A stretch of DNA of 64,000 nucleotides. Origin: Palsa-1248 sp963737835. GTDB taxonomy: Bacteria; Gemmatimonadota; Gemmatimonadetes; Gemmatimonadales; Gemmatimonadaceae. The stretch covers positions 3,782,001 to 3,846,000 of the forward strand of contig CAVTUH010000001.1 of the NCBI GenBank assembly GCA_963737835.1. Direction: 5' to 3'. Positions 1 through 9,290 of this stretch are shown here, in pieces. The notes beneath the pieces are model-generated. The model was not told where the DNA came from, ran no database searches, and saw only the letters and a list, made by a program, of their open reading frames with translations. Made by a program: the position numbers and the translations under genes. Each line of letters begins with the position of its first letter. Positions within the stretch are counted from its first letter, which is position 1.

Positions 1-1438
1 GACGCGCAGCGACGAGTGCAGAGTCGGTCTGGGCACGTGATCGGATGACCGGCGGGTTCCCCGCATTGCTGACGGGCACTGCGAGGGCTTTCTTCGCGTC
101 GGCCGCGGCCTTCGACAGCGAGTCGCGGATGGCGGCGAGGCGGAGCGCTGCGGCCGAATCGGCGCTCGACACTGCCGCGTTGGCGGCACTGTCGGCTGCC
201 CGCCGGGCGACTTCGGCTGCTGCGATGGCGCGTGCGTTCGAGTCGCGCAAGGCAGCGATCGTCGCCGCGTCGACTCGCGCCACGCTGTCGCTCCCCGATC
301 CTGGCAGGCGGAGACCGTACCGGGCGAGTAGCTCGGGATGCATGGCGACGGTGGCCGCGGCACCGGCCGCCAGCAGCAGGATTGGCAGCCCGATCACGAG
401 CGCGCGTCGCGCCCGCCGAGATGCGCCGCGCTGCGCGAGCGCGCCGCGGCGCGGCGTCGACAAACCGTCACGCCGGTACTGGACTGTCTCGAGGGGCGTT
501 CCGCCCGCCGCGGGCGCGGTGACCGGGCGCGCACCGAGATGTGCCGCGATGCGGTTTGGTGTGAGAGAGCGGGCTGGCACGTCGCGTTCGTCGGGCACCC
601 ACTCATCATCGGTCAGTGCGCCGAGGAATGCAGCGGCGCCCGGCCAGCGCTCGTCGCGCGATTTGGCGAGGGCCCGCTCGATGGCGACGCGGAGGCGATC
701 CGGGACATCCGGCCGCGCGTTGGCCAAGGGCGGCAACATCTCGAATTTCTGCCGGTACATCACGTCGGAGATGTTCTCTTCGACCCACGGCCGTACGCCG
801 GCGAGCATTTCGTATCCGATGAGTCCCAGGCTGAACACGTCGCTCCGGCCGTCGAGCTCGAGGCCGTCGATCTGCTCGGGCGACATGTAGGCGGGTGTGC
901 CGACAATGACATCGTCGGACTGCTCTCGGAGGTCTTCCGCCGACAACGCGATGCCGAAGTCGGAGACGAGCGCGCGCCCCGTCTCGTCGTTCAGGAAGAT
1001 GTTGTCCGGTTTGATGTCTCGATGGATGACGCCGCGGGCGTGCGCATAGGAGAGCGCGGCGGCCACGTCGATCAGGACCGCTTCGGCTCGCTCCGGCGCG
1101 AAGTGGCCGTCCTCGCGCATGGCGCGTTCCAACGTACGGCCCGGGATGTACTGCATGACGAGCGCGAGTCCGAGCGTCGACAAGCGCTTGACCGCGTACA
1201 TGGCCACGACGTTCGGATGCTGCAGCTGCGCGACCGTGCGCGCCTCGATGAGTTGGCGAGCGACCGCCGATTCATCCACACCGGCCGCGGCGTGGATGAC
1301 CTTGATGGCCACCTGACGTCCCAATTGGCGATCGCGCGCGAGGTACACGACGGCCATGCCGCCGCGTCCCAGTTCCCCGAGAATTTCGTACTCGGATTCC
1401 AGCTCCCGTATTTCGAGAAGCGCCGCCTCCTGTTCCAC
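1..1438 (-). CDS. Serine/threonine protein kinase with C-terminal membrane anchor (3' end outside window)
   Basis: Eukaryotic-type (Hanks) Ser/Thr kinase, expected to phosphorylate proteins at the inner face of the membrane. Counting from the GTG at 1438: glycine loop GRGGMAV (about 24-30), ATP lysine in VAIKVI (K46), catalytic loop HRDIKPDN (D141, N146) and DFG (D160), so all catalytic residues are present. After the kinase domain come a basic stretch, one hydrophobic segment (IGLPILLLAAGAAATVAM) and an Ala/Ser/Asp-rich helix that runs off the left edge. The start is chosen because the upstream FHA gene stops at 1443 and the GTG lies 4 nt beyond; no ATG precedes the glycine loop. The FHA gene directly upstream suggests a phosphothreonine partner. 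Kinase assignment is sure; start and substrate are not. Confidence 0.93.
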   Translation of the reverse strand, partial: MEQEAALLEIRELESEYEILGELGRGGMAVVYLARDRQLGRQVAIKVIHAAAGVDESAVARQLIEARTVAQLQHPNVVAMYAVKRLSTLGLALVMQYIPGRTLERAMREDGHFAPERAEAVLIDVAAALSYAHARGVIHRDIKPDNIFLNDETGRALVSDFGIALSAEDLREQSDDVIVGTPAYMSPEQIDGLELDGRSDVFSLGLIGYEMLAGVRPWVEENISDVMYRQKFEMLPPLANARPDVPDRLRVAIERALAKSRDERWPGAAAFLGALTDDEWVPDERDVPARSLTPNRIAAHLGARPVTAPAAGGTPLETVQYRRDGLSTPRRGALAQRGASRRARRALVIGLPILLLAAGAAATVAMHPELLARYGLRLPGSGSDSVARVDAATIAALRDSNARAIAAAEVARRAADSAANAAVSSADSAAALRLAAIRDSLSKAAADAKKALAVPVSNAGNPPVIRSRAQTDSALVAAR

Positions 1439-1442
1439 GGCG

Positions 1443-2258
1443 CTATCGCTCCCGGAACCGGAATACCACCTCGCCCATCTCGATCTGGTCGCCGTCGCGG
1501 AGCACGCGGCTGCCATGTGCGCTGTCCAGCGCCTCTCCGTTGATCACGACGGGGTTCGTCTGCGAGAGATTCGTCAACTTCCACCGACCATCTACGTAAT
1601 GCATGCGCGCGTGTTGGCGGCTGACGGTCTGGGAGCGCAACTGCACGTGGCGGTACGGCGGCCCGCTCACGCGTCCGAACGTGATCTCCGGGACTTCGCC
1701 CCACGTCCGCACGAAGCGCACGTCGCGCCCCGGGTGCTCGCCGTCGATGACTTCGAGGCGGCCCGGCAAGAACTGGAGCGTGCCGTCCATCGGCGGAATC
1801 GTGTGCACGACTTTGCTGGCGGTGCCGCCGTTGGTCTTGCCGGTCGAGGCCAGTTCCGAAGACGCGTCGGTCGCGCTTGTCGCTGCGGCAATGGATCCAT
1901 GTCCATTCCGAGCAGGTGCCCCAACGACTGGTCCAGTGCCGACGACCTGGCCGACCGCGGACGCGCCGCCGCCGCCGCCCGCCGCGCCGCGGGCGGCCGC
2001 CGAGCCGCCGATCACCCCCATCGCATCGCCTGGTCGCTCGTGTCCGAACCGTGTCGGATAGAGCGGCGGCGGGGCAGTGCCACGCCGTTCCACGGGGATC
2101 AACAGCGGCGGCGGATCATTGAGCTCGATCGCGCGGGCGGCACGCCATCGTTTGATGCCCCGTACGGCGATCACGAGGATCGCAATCACGACAAGCCCCG
2201 CGCCGACAGCGAGGAAGGCGTCGTTGGTTTGGACCGTCGGAAAGTCGGTCAGCGACAT
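1443..2258 (-). CDS. FHA-domain membrane protein
   Basis: 271 aa. A short N-terminus is followed by one transmembrane helix (about residues 13-33, VVIAILVIAV) and a Gly/Ala-rich linker. The C-terminal FHA domain shows QTVSRQHARMHYVDG followed by LSQTNPVVING and ends in VVFRFRER. FHA domains bind phosphothreonine peptides. Here N replaces the S/T of the usual STNGTxVNG turn (SQTNPVVING). The gene stops 4 nt before the kinase start, so the two are almost certainly co-transcribed and the protein is a likely substrate or adaptor of the kinase. The function of the membrane anchor is inferred only. Confidence 0.9.
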   Translation of the reverse strand: MSLTDFPTVQTNDAFLAVGAGLVVIAILVIAVRGIKRWRAARAIELNDPPPLLIPVERRGTAPPPLYPTRFGHERPGDAMGVIGGSAAARGAAGGGGGASAVGQVVGTGPVVGAPARNGHGSIAAATSATDASSELASTGKTNGGTASKVVHTIPPMDGTLQFLPGRLEVIDGEHPGRDVRFVRTWGEVPEITFGRVSGPPYRHVQLRSQTVSRQHARMHYVDGRWKLTNLSQTNPVVINGEALDSAHGSRVLRDGDQIEMGEVVFRFRER

Positions 2259-2439
2259 GAGAGGCCAGGGGGCTGTTTTATTGATGAGCTCGCTCTAGCC
2301 CCATCATTAGACCACTCCAACCGAGTAGAAGATCCGGCCTACCGAAAGAAACGCTCGGTCTCGACACCGGGCAATGAGGTGCGCGACATTCGAGATGTGA
2401 TAAACATATGTCTCCCCGCAAGCGTCGCTGCTCAGGTAG

Positions 2440-4389
2440 TCACGGCGAATGTCGTGCCTTGACAGAACTGTCAATCGCGCGGGTCGCGTCGTCCAAGTTG
2501 ATGTTCGGAAGCGATACCGGTGCGTCAGGCGATTGACGGGGCGGCGCGTGGTGCGCGGCTGCCGGCTTGGCCACTGCTGGCGGAAGGGGAGACATCCGGA
2601 CGGGGGATGAGGCGGCCGGAGCGGGAGCCGCGGGCCCAGGCTCGTTGGGGCCCTGGGTCCGCTCCGCGGTCGTGGAGACAGGTTCCGGCTCTCCAGCCGA
2701 CGGACCGGATGTCGCCGTGACACCGGCCACGCCCGACCCGGCTTCGGGCGGTTGGTTCGTTGGTGTTGTGGTGAGCGATGCCGCGGGGGACGCGCGTGTC
2801 ACACCGGGTGGAGCATGATGTGGGAGAGGATGCGCCGGCCCGGAGGATGTCGACACCGTCTCGCCGGCCAATCGATGACGCGCATAGAGCGCGGCGGCGA
2901 CGCCACACGCGAGAAGCGCGACTGCCGCCGCATACCATAGCGGCGATCGGCCGCCGTTCGTGCTCGCGCCGCTCACGCGTGACTGCCCGCCCATTTTGAG
3001 CTTGGGCCGCGTGAATTCCGAGCTGGGACGCACGCGAGGCGGCGGCGGCACGACGTTGGCCGGCTCGACCCACTTGACTTCAGGTCCCGCGACAGGCGGT
3101 ACGGTGCGTGGCTCGCGTGCCGGCGTGCTCGTCGAGGCCCCATTCGACTCCGGCGCTGCGGACGCTGCGGCGCTATCAGCCGCCGACTGCGTTTCCAACT
3201 CCGGGATCGGTGTTGGACGACGAAGTACCGGAATCGGCGTCGGTCGCGGCTTGTCGGCTGGAGCGACTGTGGCACCGGGCGGGCGTGAACCGCGTGGTAC
3301 CCCGCCCGCGGGAGTCCCCTTCATGGCGGCTGTCAATGCGCCAGTCGTGGGTTCCGGCCTTTGCTCGGCAGCCTTCGCGGTCTTCTCGTTCATGGCCCGA
3401 GTCAACGCCATCGCTTCAGGAATCACGTTCGGGATGACGCCCGTCAGTCCCGTCTTGCCGCTCGCGATGCCCGCGTCGGTGCCTTTGGTCGGGGCGGGCG
3501 GCGCGCCGGCGGCGGGAGCGCTACTGGCCGGGGTAGCTCCGCGCCGCGTGGTCATTGCCTGTCGCAGCGCCGCAATGCGCGCCTTGTGCGGCTCGAGCGC
3601 TGGATTGTCCGGGCCCTGGGCGGCGGTCCGCACCGCAAGCGAGCGCTCGCGAAGCGAGAGCTCTTCGCCCGTCTTCCCCTGTGCGGCGCACGAATCCGCG
3701 AGGCCGTCCAGCGTGGACGCCAATAGTTGGTCGTTCGGCGCGAGCGTGCGCTGGCGGACCGCGAGCACTCGGCGCCAGAGGCGCTCCGCGCCGTCGGACT
3801 GGCCCATCGACTGCCGGAGCTTGGCCAGGGTGACGAGCACCGCCGCCACGTCAGGGTGTTCGGGACCGAGAGGCCGCTTCAACGCCAGCAATCGCACGAC
3901 CAATGGTTCGGCGCGGGTATAGTCACCGCGCTTCACGTAGAGTCGCACGAGGTTGTTCAAATTGACCGCGAGCTCGGCCTGTGTGGCCTCGACGCGTTTG
4001 ACGGTGACAGCCATCGCACGCTGCAGCAGCGGTTCGGCCTCGTCGAGCGCGCCGCGCGCAACGAAGAGCGCCGCCAGATTGTTGATGCCACTGATGACGG
4101 TGGGATGGTCGGCACCGAGCGCGGCTTCCCGCAGCTCGAGCGATTGGCGGAAGCAGTCTTCGGCGCCCTTGTAGTCCTTCTGCTGATACTTGAGCTGCCC
4201 CAGACTACTGAGGCTCGACGCTCGCTGGAGCGGGTCACCTCCGGATTGCTCCGCTTGCGCGATGGCCGCACGAAAGGCCTGCTCAGCGCCCGCCGCATCC
4301 CCCTCGGCGAAGCGCCGGCGCCCGGCCTCATGGTGCTGCTCCCACGTCATCGTAGGTGCCGCCGGGTCGGGCGTCACAGTGCCAGCCAT
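2440..4389 (-). CDS. TPR-repeat protein with Pro-rich linker and single TM helix
   Basis: 649 aa. Residues about 15-265 are tandem tetratricopeptide repeats of the kinesin-light-chain type (for example YKGAEDCFRQSLELREAALG and YTRAEPLVVRLLALKRPLG), a protein-protein interaction scaffold. A long low-complexity Ala/Pro/Thr region follows, then one hydrophobic helix near residues 480-500 (YAAAVALLACGVAAALYA) and a Pro/Ala/Ser-rich tail. The probable topology is cytoplasmic TPRs with the tail outside. It lies upstream of the FHA and kinase genes on the same strand (181 nt gap), so a signalling scaffold role is plausible but inferred. No enzymatic motif is seen. Confidence 0.85.
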   Translation of the reverse strand: MAGTVTPDPAAPTMTWEQHHEAGRRRFAEGDAAGAEQAFRAAIAQAEQSGGDPLQRASSLSSLGQLKYQQKDYKGAEDCFRQSLELREAALGADHPTVISGINNLAALFVARGALDEAEPLLQRAMAVTVKRVEATQAELAVNLNNLVRLYVKRGDYTRAEPLVVRLLALKRPLGPEHPDVAAVLVTLAKLRQSMGQSDGAERLWRRVLAVRQRTLAPNDQLLASTLDGLADSCAAQGKTGEELSLRERSLAVRTAAQGPDNPALEPHKARIAALRQAMTTRRGATPASSAPAAGAPPAPTKGTDAGIASGKTGLTGVIPNVIPEAMALTRAMNEKTAKAAEQRPEPTTGALTAAMKGTPAGGVPRGSRPPGATVAPADKPRPTPIPVLRRPTPIPELETQSAADSAAASAAPESNGASTSTPAREPRTVPPVAGPEVKWVEPANVVPPPPRVRPSSEFTRPKLKMGGQSRVSGASTNGGRSPLWYAAAVALLACGVAAALYARHRLAGETVSTSSGPAHPLPHHAPPGVTRASPAASLTTTPTNQPPEAGSGVAGVTATSGPSAGEPEPVSTTAERTQGPNEPGPAAPAPAASSPVRMSPLPPAVAKPAAAHHAPPRQSPDAPVSLPNINLDDATRAIDSSVKARHSP

Positions 4390-4456
4390 GGATACGTGTT
4401 CCTCCTGGCTGATGACGCCCAGCCGGCCAGGCGGGAAACGGGGCTGACTGAGTCGG

Positions 4457-7084
4457 TTATTCTGTCCGAAGCATCGCCAAGGGCGTTTCGGCGAATACCA
4501 TCCGGCTCCCAGCCGCGCCGATCGCGACGGTCAATCCGGCGGTCACCGCCGCCAGTACAAAGAGAGGGACGATCGTCGGCGCGAATGGTGAATCGAACAT
4601 GAAGTGGACCAGTCCCCAGGCGGCCGGGATGGAGAGGCCGATGCCGGCGAGGCTCGCCAGGCACCCCAAGGCGATGTACTCCGCTATCATGATGCGGCCG
4701 ACCTGGGTACGACTGGCGCCCAGGATCTTGAGCAAGACACCTTCGCGCACGCGTGCGCGTCCGGTCGCGGCCACGGCGCTTACGAGCACCGGAAATCCCA
4801 TGGCGAGCGCGAACAGGGCGAGGAACCGGATCGCGATGGTCACCTTGTCGAGGATCCGATTCACGGTGTCGCGGACCAGCGAGAGGTCAATGGTCGACAC
4901 ATTCGGGTAGCGGTCGACGACGTCGCGCTGCAGCATCGCCGTTGCCGGTGGACTGGGGACATTGGCGAGAATGACATCCTGTTGCGGCGCGTGTTCCAGT
5001 ACGTGTGAGGGGAAGACGACGAAGAAGTTCGGCTCGAACCGGCCCCAGTCCACGGACCGCAAGCTCGTCACGCGCGTGCGAATCGACACCCCCTGGACGT
5101 CCCAGGTGATCGTGTCGCCGATCCCGATGCTGAGCTCGCGCGCCACGCCGTCCTCGAGGGACACGCCGGGCAGCGAATCTCCCTTGCTTAGTGCGGGCGC
5201 CGGCCACCGGCCTCCCACGAGGCGTTCCGAGCCGACGAGTGAATCGCGGTAGGTCGAGCGGTACTCTCGCCGGAGGGCCCATTGGGCGCGACGCGGAGCG
5301 CCGGCGCCGCCGCGACCGGCCCGGCTGCGCCGCGTCTCCGGGTTTTCCGCGGTGTCCGTCGTATCTGGAGCGGGGCGGGCGACCGCGACTCCGTTGATCG
5401 CTGCGATCCGCATCGTGACGATAGGCGTCCGCTCGACGACTTGAAATCCCGCGTGCTGGATCGCCGAATCCACTCCCTCTGCCTGGTCCTGCTGGACGTC
5501 GAAGAACAGCAAGTTTGCCCGAGACGCCTGCGCGGTCCGCGCAAACTCGCGGAGCAGCGCGGACTGCACGAGATACAGTGTGCCGATGAGAAACGCACCA
5601 GAGCCCAGCGCGACCACCACGGCGCGAGTCTGATTGGCCGGCCGGTGCAAATTGGCGATCCCCTGTCGGACCACGTAGGGCCACTGCGCGCGCACCACAC
5701 GACGGGCCAGTGTCGCGAGGCCGCTGGCCGCGAGCCACAGCACCGTTACGGCGCCAAGAATCCCCGCGGCTGTGCCGAGGCCCAGCCGCATGGAGGGCGA
5801 GCGGGAGAGCGTGATCCACACGACCGTCGCGACGATAGCCAGGCTCACGGCCGCGGCCGCGGGATCCCGGCTCGCGCGCGCGCCGGCTGGTGTCGCGGCG
5901 ACATCGACATCGCGGCGCAGCGCCTGGAGCGGTGAGACCCGACGGAGGCTCAGCAGAGGGCGCAGCGCGAAGAGCAGCGACACCCAGACGCCAATCAGCA
6001 GCCCATGCATGATCGCACGTGGGACCAGCGTGACATCCAGGTCGACCGGCAACAGTCCGCGGGCGGCGTAGGGCAACGCGAACTGGATGCACACGCCGAT
6101 CACCACTCCGACCGACGCACCCAGGAGGCCCATGAGCGCTGCCTGGGACACGTAGATGCCCAACACCTGCGGCTCGGTTCCACCGAGGCAGCGCAGAATC
6201 GCGGCGACGTCGATCTTTTGCGCGACGAACGCCGCGATGCCGCTGGCGACGCCGATTCCCCCCAAGAGGAGCGCGACGACTCCGATGACGCCAAGGAAGT
6301 TCGTCAGCCGCTGGATGGCGTTGGTGAGGTTGGTCTCCGCGTCGGCGGATGTCTGCAGGCGCACGTGTGCGGCGTCGAGTCGCCCGCGCACTCGTCGCAA
6401 CCATTGCGAATCGGGAGTCCCGCGGCGGGGCAGGGCGACGAGTGTGCGGTAGTCCGCCCGGCTGCCGAACACGAGCAGCCGTGTGGCGGCGAGGTCGCGA
6501 TCAGGGATGAATACGCGCGGCCCGATGGCGGCCGAGAGGCCTGCGTCCCCTGGAACGGCCCGGATCGTCCCCACGATCGCGAATCGCGCGTACCCCAACG
6601 TCAACGAATCTCCCAGGCGCGCATCGAGTGTGGCGAGCAACGACGGGTCCACGATCGCGCGGGCGCCGTCTGCTAGCAGGGTCCAGGCGGTGGACGGCTC
6701 GGTCTCGATGCGGCCGACCAGCGGGTAGCTCGCGCTCACGGCCCGCACCTGAGCGAGGCGGGTGCGTCCCGTACGGTGCACGCTCGCCATGGAGGGAAAG
6801 GTCGTCACCGTCGCAGTTCGTCCGCCTGCGCGGCCGAGCGAATCGATGAGCGTCGCGGCGGCGTCGCGCATCGGTGAGCGCGCCGTGAACGCGAGATCGC
6901 CCCCGAGCAATGCGCGGGAGCTTTCGTGGACCGATGCATCGACGTTCGCGGCGAACGAGTCGATCGCGACAAGCGCGCCGGCACCAAGCGCGATCGAAGA
7001 CATGTACAGCAGCAGGCGGCGTCGCATCGTGCGGCCTTCCCGCCATGCGAGCGAGGCGACCGTGCGCCAGGGCCGTGGACTCAC
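4457..7084 (-). CDS. ABC transporter permease, FtsX-like (YbbP type)
   Basis: 875 aa inner-membrane permease with two FtsX/MacB-type permease domains and large extracytoplasmic loops. The N-terminus SLAWREGRTMRRRLLLYM leads into the first helix. A hydrophobic block near residues 255-385 and another at the C-terminus (from about 735) contain the characteristic helices, and two further helices lie between them. This is the YbbP/LolC-like class that pairs with a LolD/MacB-type ATPase for lipoprotein, lipid or drug extrusion, or for mechanotransmission. It overlaps the ATPase gene by ATGA (7081-7084), indicating coupled translation. The substrate cannot be read from sequence. Confidence 0.9.
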   Translation of the reverse strand: MSPRPWRTVASLAWREGRTMRRRLLLYMSSIALGAGALVAIDSFAANVDASVHESSRALLGGDLAFTARSPMRDAAATLIDSLGRAGGRTATVTTFPSMASVHRTGRTRLAQVRAVSASYPLVGRIETEPSTAWTLLADGARAIVDPSLLATLDARLGDSLTLGYARFAIVGTIRAVPGDAGLSAAIGPRVFIPDRDLAATRLLVFGSRADYRTLVALPRRGTPDSQWLRRVRGRLDAAHVRLQTSADAETNLTNAIQRLTNFLGVIGVVALLLGGIGVASGIAAFVAQKIDVAAILRCLGGTEPQVLGIYVSQAALMGLLGASVGVVIGVCIQFALPYAARGLLPVDLDVTLVPRAIMHGLLIGVWVSLLFALRPLLSLRRVSPLQALRRDVDVAATPAGARASRDPAAAAVSLAIVATVVWITLSRSPSMRLGLGTAAGILGAVTVLWLAASGLATLARRVVRAQWPYVVRQGIANLHRPANQTRAVVVALGSGAFLIGTLYLVQSALLREFARTAQASRANLLFFDVQQDQAEGVDSAIQHAGFQVVERTPIVTMRIAAINGVAVARPAPDTTDTAENPETRRSRAGRGGAGAPRRAQWALRREYRSTYRDSLVGSERLVGGRWPAPALSKGDSLPGVSLEDGVARELSIGIGDTITWDVQGVSIRTRVTSLRSVDWGRFEPNFFVVFPSHVLEHAPQQDVILANVPSPPATAMLQRDVVDRYPNVSTIDLSLVRDTVNRILDKVTIAIRFLALFALAMGFPVLVSAVAATGRARVREGVLLKILGASRTQVGRIMIAEYIALGCLASLAGIGLSIPAAWGLVHFMFDSPFAPTIVPLFVLAAVTAGLTVAIGAAGSRMVFAETPLAMLRTE

Positions 7085-7788
7085 GAGGCGACTCCGCCGA
7101 CCACTCGGCTCGCGCGGTCGCGCGCGGTGTCCGCCGCGATGCGTCCATCATCGAGATGCAGGATGCGGCCCGCGCGTCCGGCGATAGTGAGGTCGTGGCT
7201 CACGATGATGACGGTCGATCCCGACTCGCGATTCAGCGCTTCCAGCAACTCAATGACGCGAGCGCCGGTGGCGGCGTCCAGATTCCCGGTTGGTTCATCT
7301 GCGAAGAGCACGCGGGGACGATTGGCGAAGGCCCGGGCGATCGCGACGCGTTGCTGCTCGCCTCCGGACAACTGCGCGGGGAAGTGGTCGGCTCGGGCGG
7401 CGAGCCCGACTCGGTCGAGCAGGTCTCGTCCGCGCGAGGCGGCGTCCGGATCGCCGCGCAACTCGAGCGGGACCGCGACGTTCTCGAGGGCAGTCAACGT
7501 CGGGATGAGTTGAAAGCTCTGGAACACGAAGCCTACCTTTTCCCCGCGGAGCTTTGCACGCGCATCCTCGGACAGTGGGCCGAGGTCCACGCCGTCGATC
7601 AGGACCGTACCCCGCGTCGCGGTGTCGAGGCCTGCGAGCAAGCCGAGCAACGTGGTCTTGCCGCTTCCGGAGGCGCCGACGATGGCGACGTACGCGCCCT
7701 GCGGGATTTCGAACGACACGGAGTCGAGTGCCCGGAGGACGGAATCGCCACTCCGGTATTCTTTGGTCAATTCGCGAGCGACAAGCAT
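7081..7788 (-). CDS. ABC transporter ATP-binding protein, LolD/MacB type
   Basis: 235 aa from the ATG at 7788, chosen because MLVARELTKEYRSGD begins the conserved fold; a longer frame to 7851 adds an unconserved leader overlapping the divergent gene. Walker A is GASGSGKTTLLG, the Q-loop FQSFQLIPTLTALENV, the signature LSGGEQQRVAIARA, Walker B VLFADEPTGNLD, and the switch His is in VSHD. It powers the FtsX-like permease encoded just downstream (4-nt overlap). The family is the MacB/LolD group of ATPases that couple to permeases with large periplasmic domains. Confidence 0.95.
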   Translation of the reverse strand: MLVARELTKEYRSGDSVLRALDSVSFEIPQGAYVAIVGASGSGKTTLLGLLAGLDTATRGTVLIDGVDLGPLSEDARAKLRGEKVGFVFQSFQLIPTLTALENVAVPLELRGDPDAASRGRDLLDRVGLAARADHFPAQLSGGEQQRVAIARAFANRPRVLFADEPTGNLDAATGARVIELLEALNRESGSTVIIVSHDLTIAGRAGRILHLDDGRIAADTARDRASRVVGGVAS

Positions 7789-8608
7789 GACAGAGGGAGT
7801 GGATCGGAGGCGATGGAGGTGCAGTCCGGGTGGCGGTGACAGCCGCAGCAACGCGAGGCTGCGCCTGCGCCCCGTCGCGGGCGCGGCCGTACTCTACCTG
7901 ACGGCGGTCGCCACCGGTTGCACCAGCGACGCCAAACCGCCCGCGGCCACACCGCAAAGTACGTCACAGGAGAGCGGCGCGCTGCGTCGTCGCACGGATT
8001 CCACTCCGTCGGCGGGTCGGGGCACGGTGCTGATCGTCGGTACGAGCCTGACCGCGGGTCTCGGCCTCGACCCCGACCAGGCCTATCCGGCGCTGCTGCA
8101 AGGCAAAGTCGATTCCGTCGGATTGCCGTATCGCGTCGTCAATGCCGGGTTGAGCGGCGAGACATCGGCTGGCGCGCTCCGGCGCGTGTCGTGGCTCCTG
8201 CGACAGCCTGTCGCCGTGTTCGTGTTGGAGACCGGCGCCAACGACGGGCTTCGTGGCCTCGATGTCGATTCGACCAAGGCGCACATCGCCGCGATCCTCG
8301 ATTCCGTGCGGCGTGCAGATCCGCAAGCGGCGATCTGCCTCGTGCAGATGGAGGCGCCGCCCAATCTCGGTCCCCGATACACGCGTGCCTTTCACGACTT
8401 GTACGCCGCGGTCGCTCGCTCGCAGCGGGCGACGCTGCTGCCGTTTCTCTTGCGGGGCGTCGCGGGCGAGTCTGGGCTCAACCAGGCGGATGGGATGCAT
8501 CCGAACGTGACGGGCGAGCGCATCGTGGCGGCCACGGTGTGGTCAGGGCTCGAGCCGGTCCTGCGGGCGCGGGCGCCCACGCGAGTGGCCGTACCGCCTG
8601 CCTCCTGA
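7787..8608 (+). CDS. SGNH/GDSL hydrolase, probable lipoprotein (TesA-like esterase)
   Basis: About 273 aa. The arginine-rich N-terminus, hydrophobic stretch and ATGC lipobox-like site (Cys45) suggest export and lipidation. SGNH blocks: nucleophile in GTSLTAGLG (Ser87), block II Gly in NAGLSGET, block III GANDGLRG with the Asn, and the Asp/His pair in DGMHPN near the C-terminus. The family hydrolyses thioesters, acyl esters or lysophospholipids in the periplasm (E. coli TesA is the model). The start is uncertain: ATG 7787 overlaps the start of the divergent ABC gene by 2 nt, and GTG 7799 is the alternative. The overlapping divergent starts imply that each gene's promoter lies inside the other's coding sequence. 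Confidence 0.88.
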   Translation: MTEGVDRRRWRCSPGGGDSRSNARLRLRPVAGAAVLYLTAVATGCTSDAKPPAATPQSTSQESGALRRRTDSTPSAGRGTVLIVGTSLTAGLGLDPDQAYPALLQGKVDSVGLPYRVVNAGLSGETSAGALRRVSWLLRQPVAVFVLETGANDGLRGLDVDSTKAHIAAILDSVRRADPQAAICLVQMEAPPNLGPRYTRAFHDLYAAVARSQRATLLPFLLRGVAGESGLNQADGMHPNVTGERIVAATVWSGLEPVLRARAPTRVAVPPAS

Positions 8609-8640
8609 GCGTGAGCGTTGGCGCGGGGCAGAGGTCCCGG

Positions 8641-8670
8641 TTGACGATGGTCGATTGCGGGACGTAAATT
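8641..8670 (+). promoter_or_regulatory. Probable sigma-70 promoter of efp
   Basis: TTGACG at 8641-8646, an 18-nt spacer, and TAAATT at 8665-8670, in an AT-rich dip within GC-rich sequence. The predicted start near 8677 would leave a leader of about 48 nt before the efp ATG. Inferred from consensus match only. Confidence 0.55.
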
Positions 8671-8724
8671 TAAAGGCTGTCTGCTGTTAGCTCGACAATC
8701 ACTTCTGTCAATAAGGTTTCTTAT

Positions 8725-9288
8725 ATGGCCATGCCGGCGACGCAAATCCGGCGAGGAATGGTGCTGGTCTTCGAGGGCGAGCCGTGTCGCGTCCTCGAGT
8801 TTCGGCATCACACACCCGGGAATCTCCGGGCGATGGTGCAGGCGAAGCTCAAGAATCTGCGGAGCGGGTCCAGCTTCGAGCATCGCTTTCGCGCGGCCGA
8901 CTCGGTCGAGCGCGCGTCCATGGAGACGCACGACCTCGAGTTCCTGTACAAGGGTGGTGATACCTACCACTTCATGAACACGGAGAACTACGACCAGCTC
9001 GAGATGGACGAGGAGATGCTTGGGGACAGTGCGCAGTGGATGCAGCCCGGGATGCAGATCCAGGCCGAGTATTACGACGGCCGGCCGATCGGGATCCAGC
9101 TGCCCAACTCGCTGACGCTCGAGATCGTCGACACAGCGCCCGTCATGAAGACCGCTACCAAGACGGCGTCGACCAAGCCGGCGAAGCTGGAAAATGGCGT
9201 CACGGTCAACGTGCCGGAGTTCGTGAGCACGGGGGAGCGTGTGCGGGTGAACCCGCAGACTGGCGAGTACGTCGACCGAGCGAAGTAA
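8725..9288 (+). CDS. efp: Translation elongation factor P, with a non-lysine loop residue
   Basis: 187 aa, the normal EF-P length, with all three beta-barrel domains. EF-P binds between the P and E sites and relieves stalling at polyproline. The N-terminal KOW-like domain is MVLVFEGEPCRVLEFRHH, the middle domain includes YHFMNTENYDQLEM, and the C-terminal domain has FVSTGERVRVNPQTGEYVDR. The domain I loop that normally carries the modified Lys (PGKG in E. coli) reads TPGNLRA, so the modified position is Asn33. No epmA, epmB, earP or ymfI homologue lies nearby. The ATG at 8725 is preceded by AAGG about 10 nt upstream. It is a single-gene unit followed by a repeat/terminator element. Confidence 0.96.
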   Translation: MAMPATQIRRGMVLVFEGEPCRVLEFRHHTPGNLRAMVQAKLKNLRSGSSFEHRFRAADSVERASMETHDLEFLYKGGDTYHFMNTENYDQLEMDEEMLGDSAQWMQPGMQIQAEYYDGRPIGIQLPNSLTLEIVDTAPVMKTATKTASTKPAKLENGVTVNVPEFVSTGERVRVNPQTGEYVDRAK

Positions 9289-9290
9289 CA

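Noticed and set aside
338..1543. 401-residue open frame on the plus strand
   Set aside because: Antisense to the Ser/Thr kinase, whose catalytic motifs are complete on the other strand.
2459..2474. Perfect palindrome TTGACAG-AA-CTGTCAA, resembling a -35 box on both strands
   Set aside because: It lies inside the 3' end of the TPR gene and has no matching -10 box at proper spacing on either strand; kept only as a curiosity.
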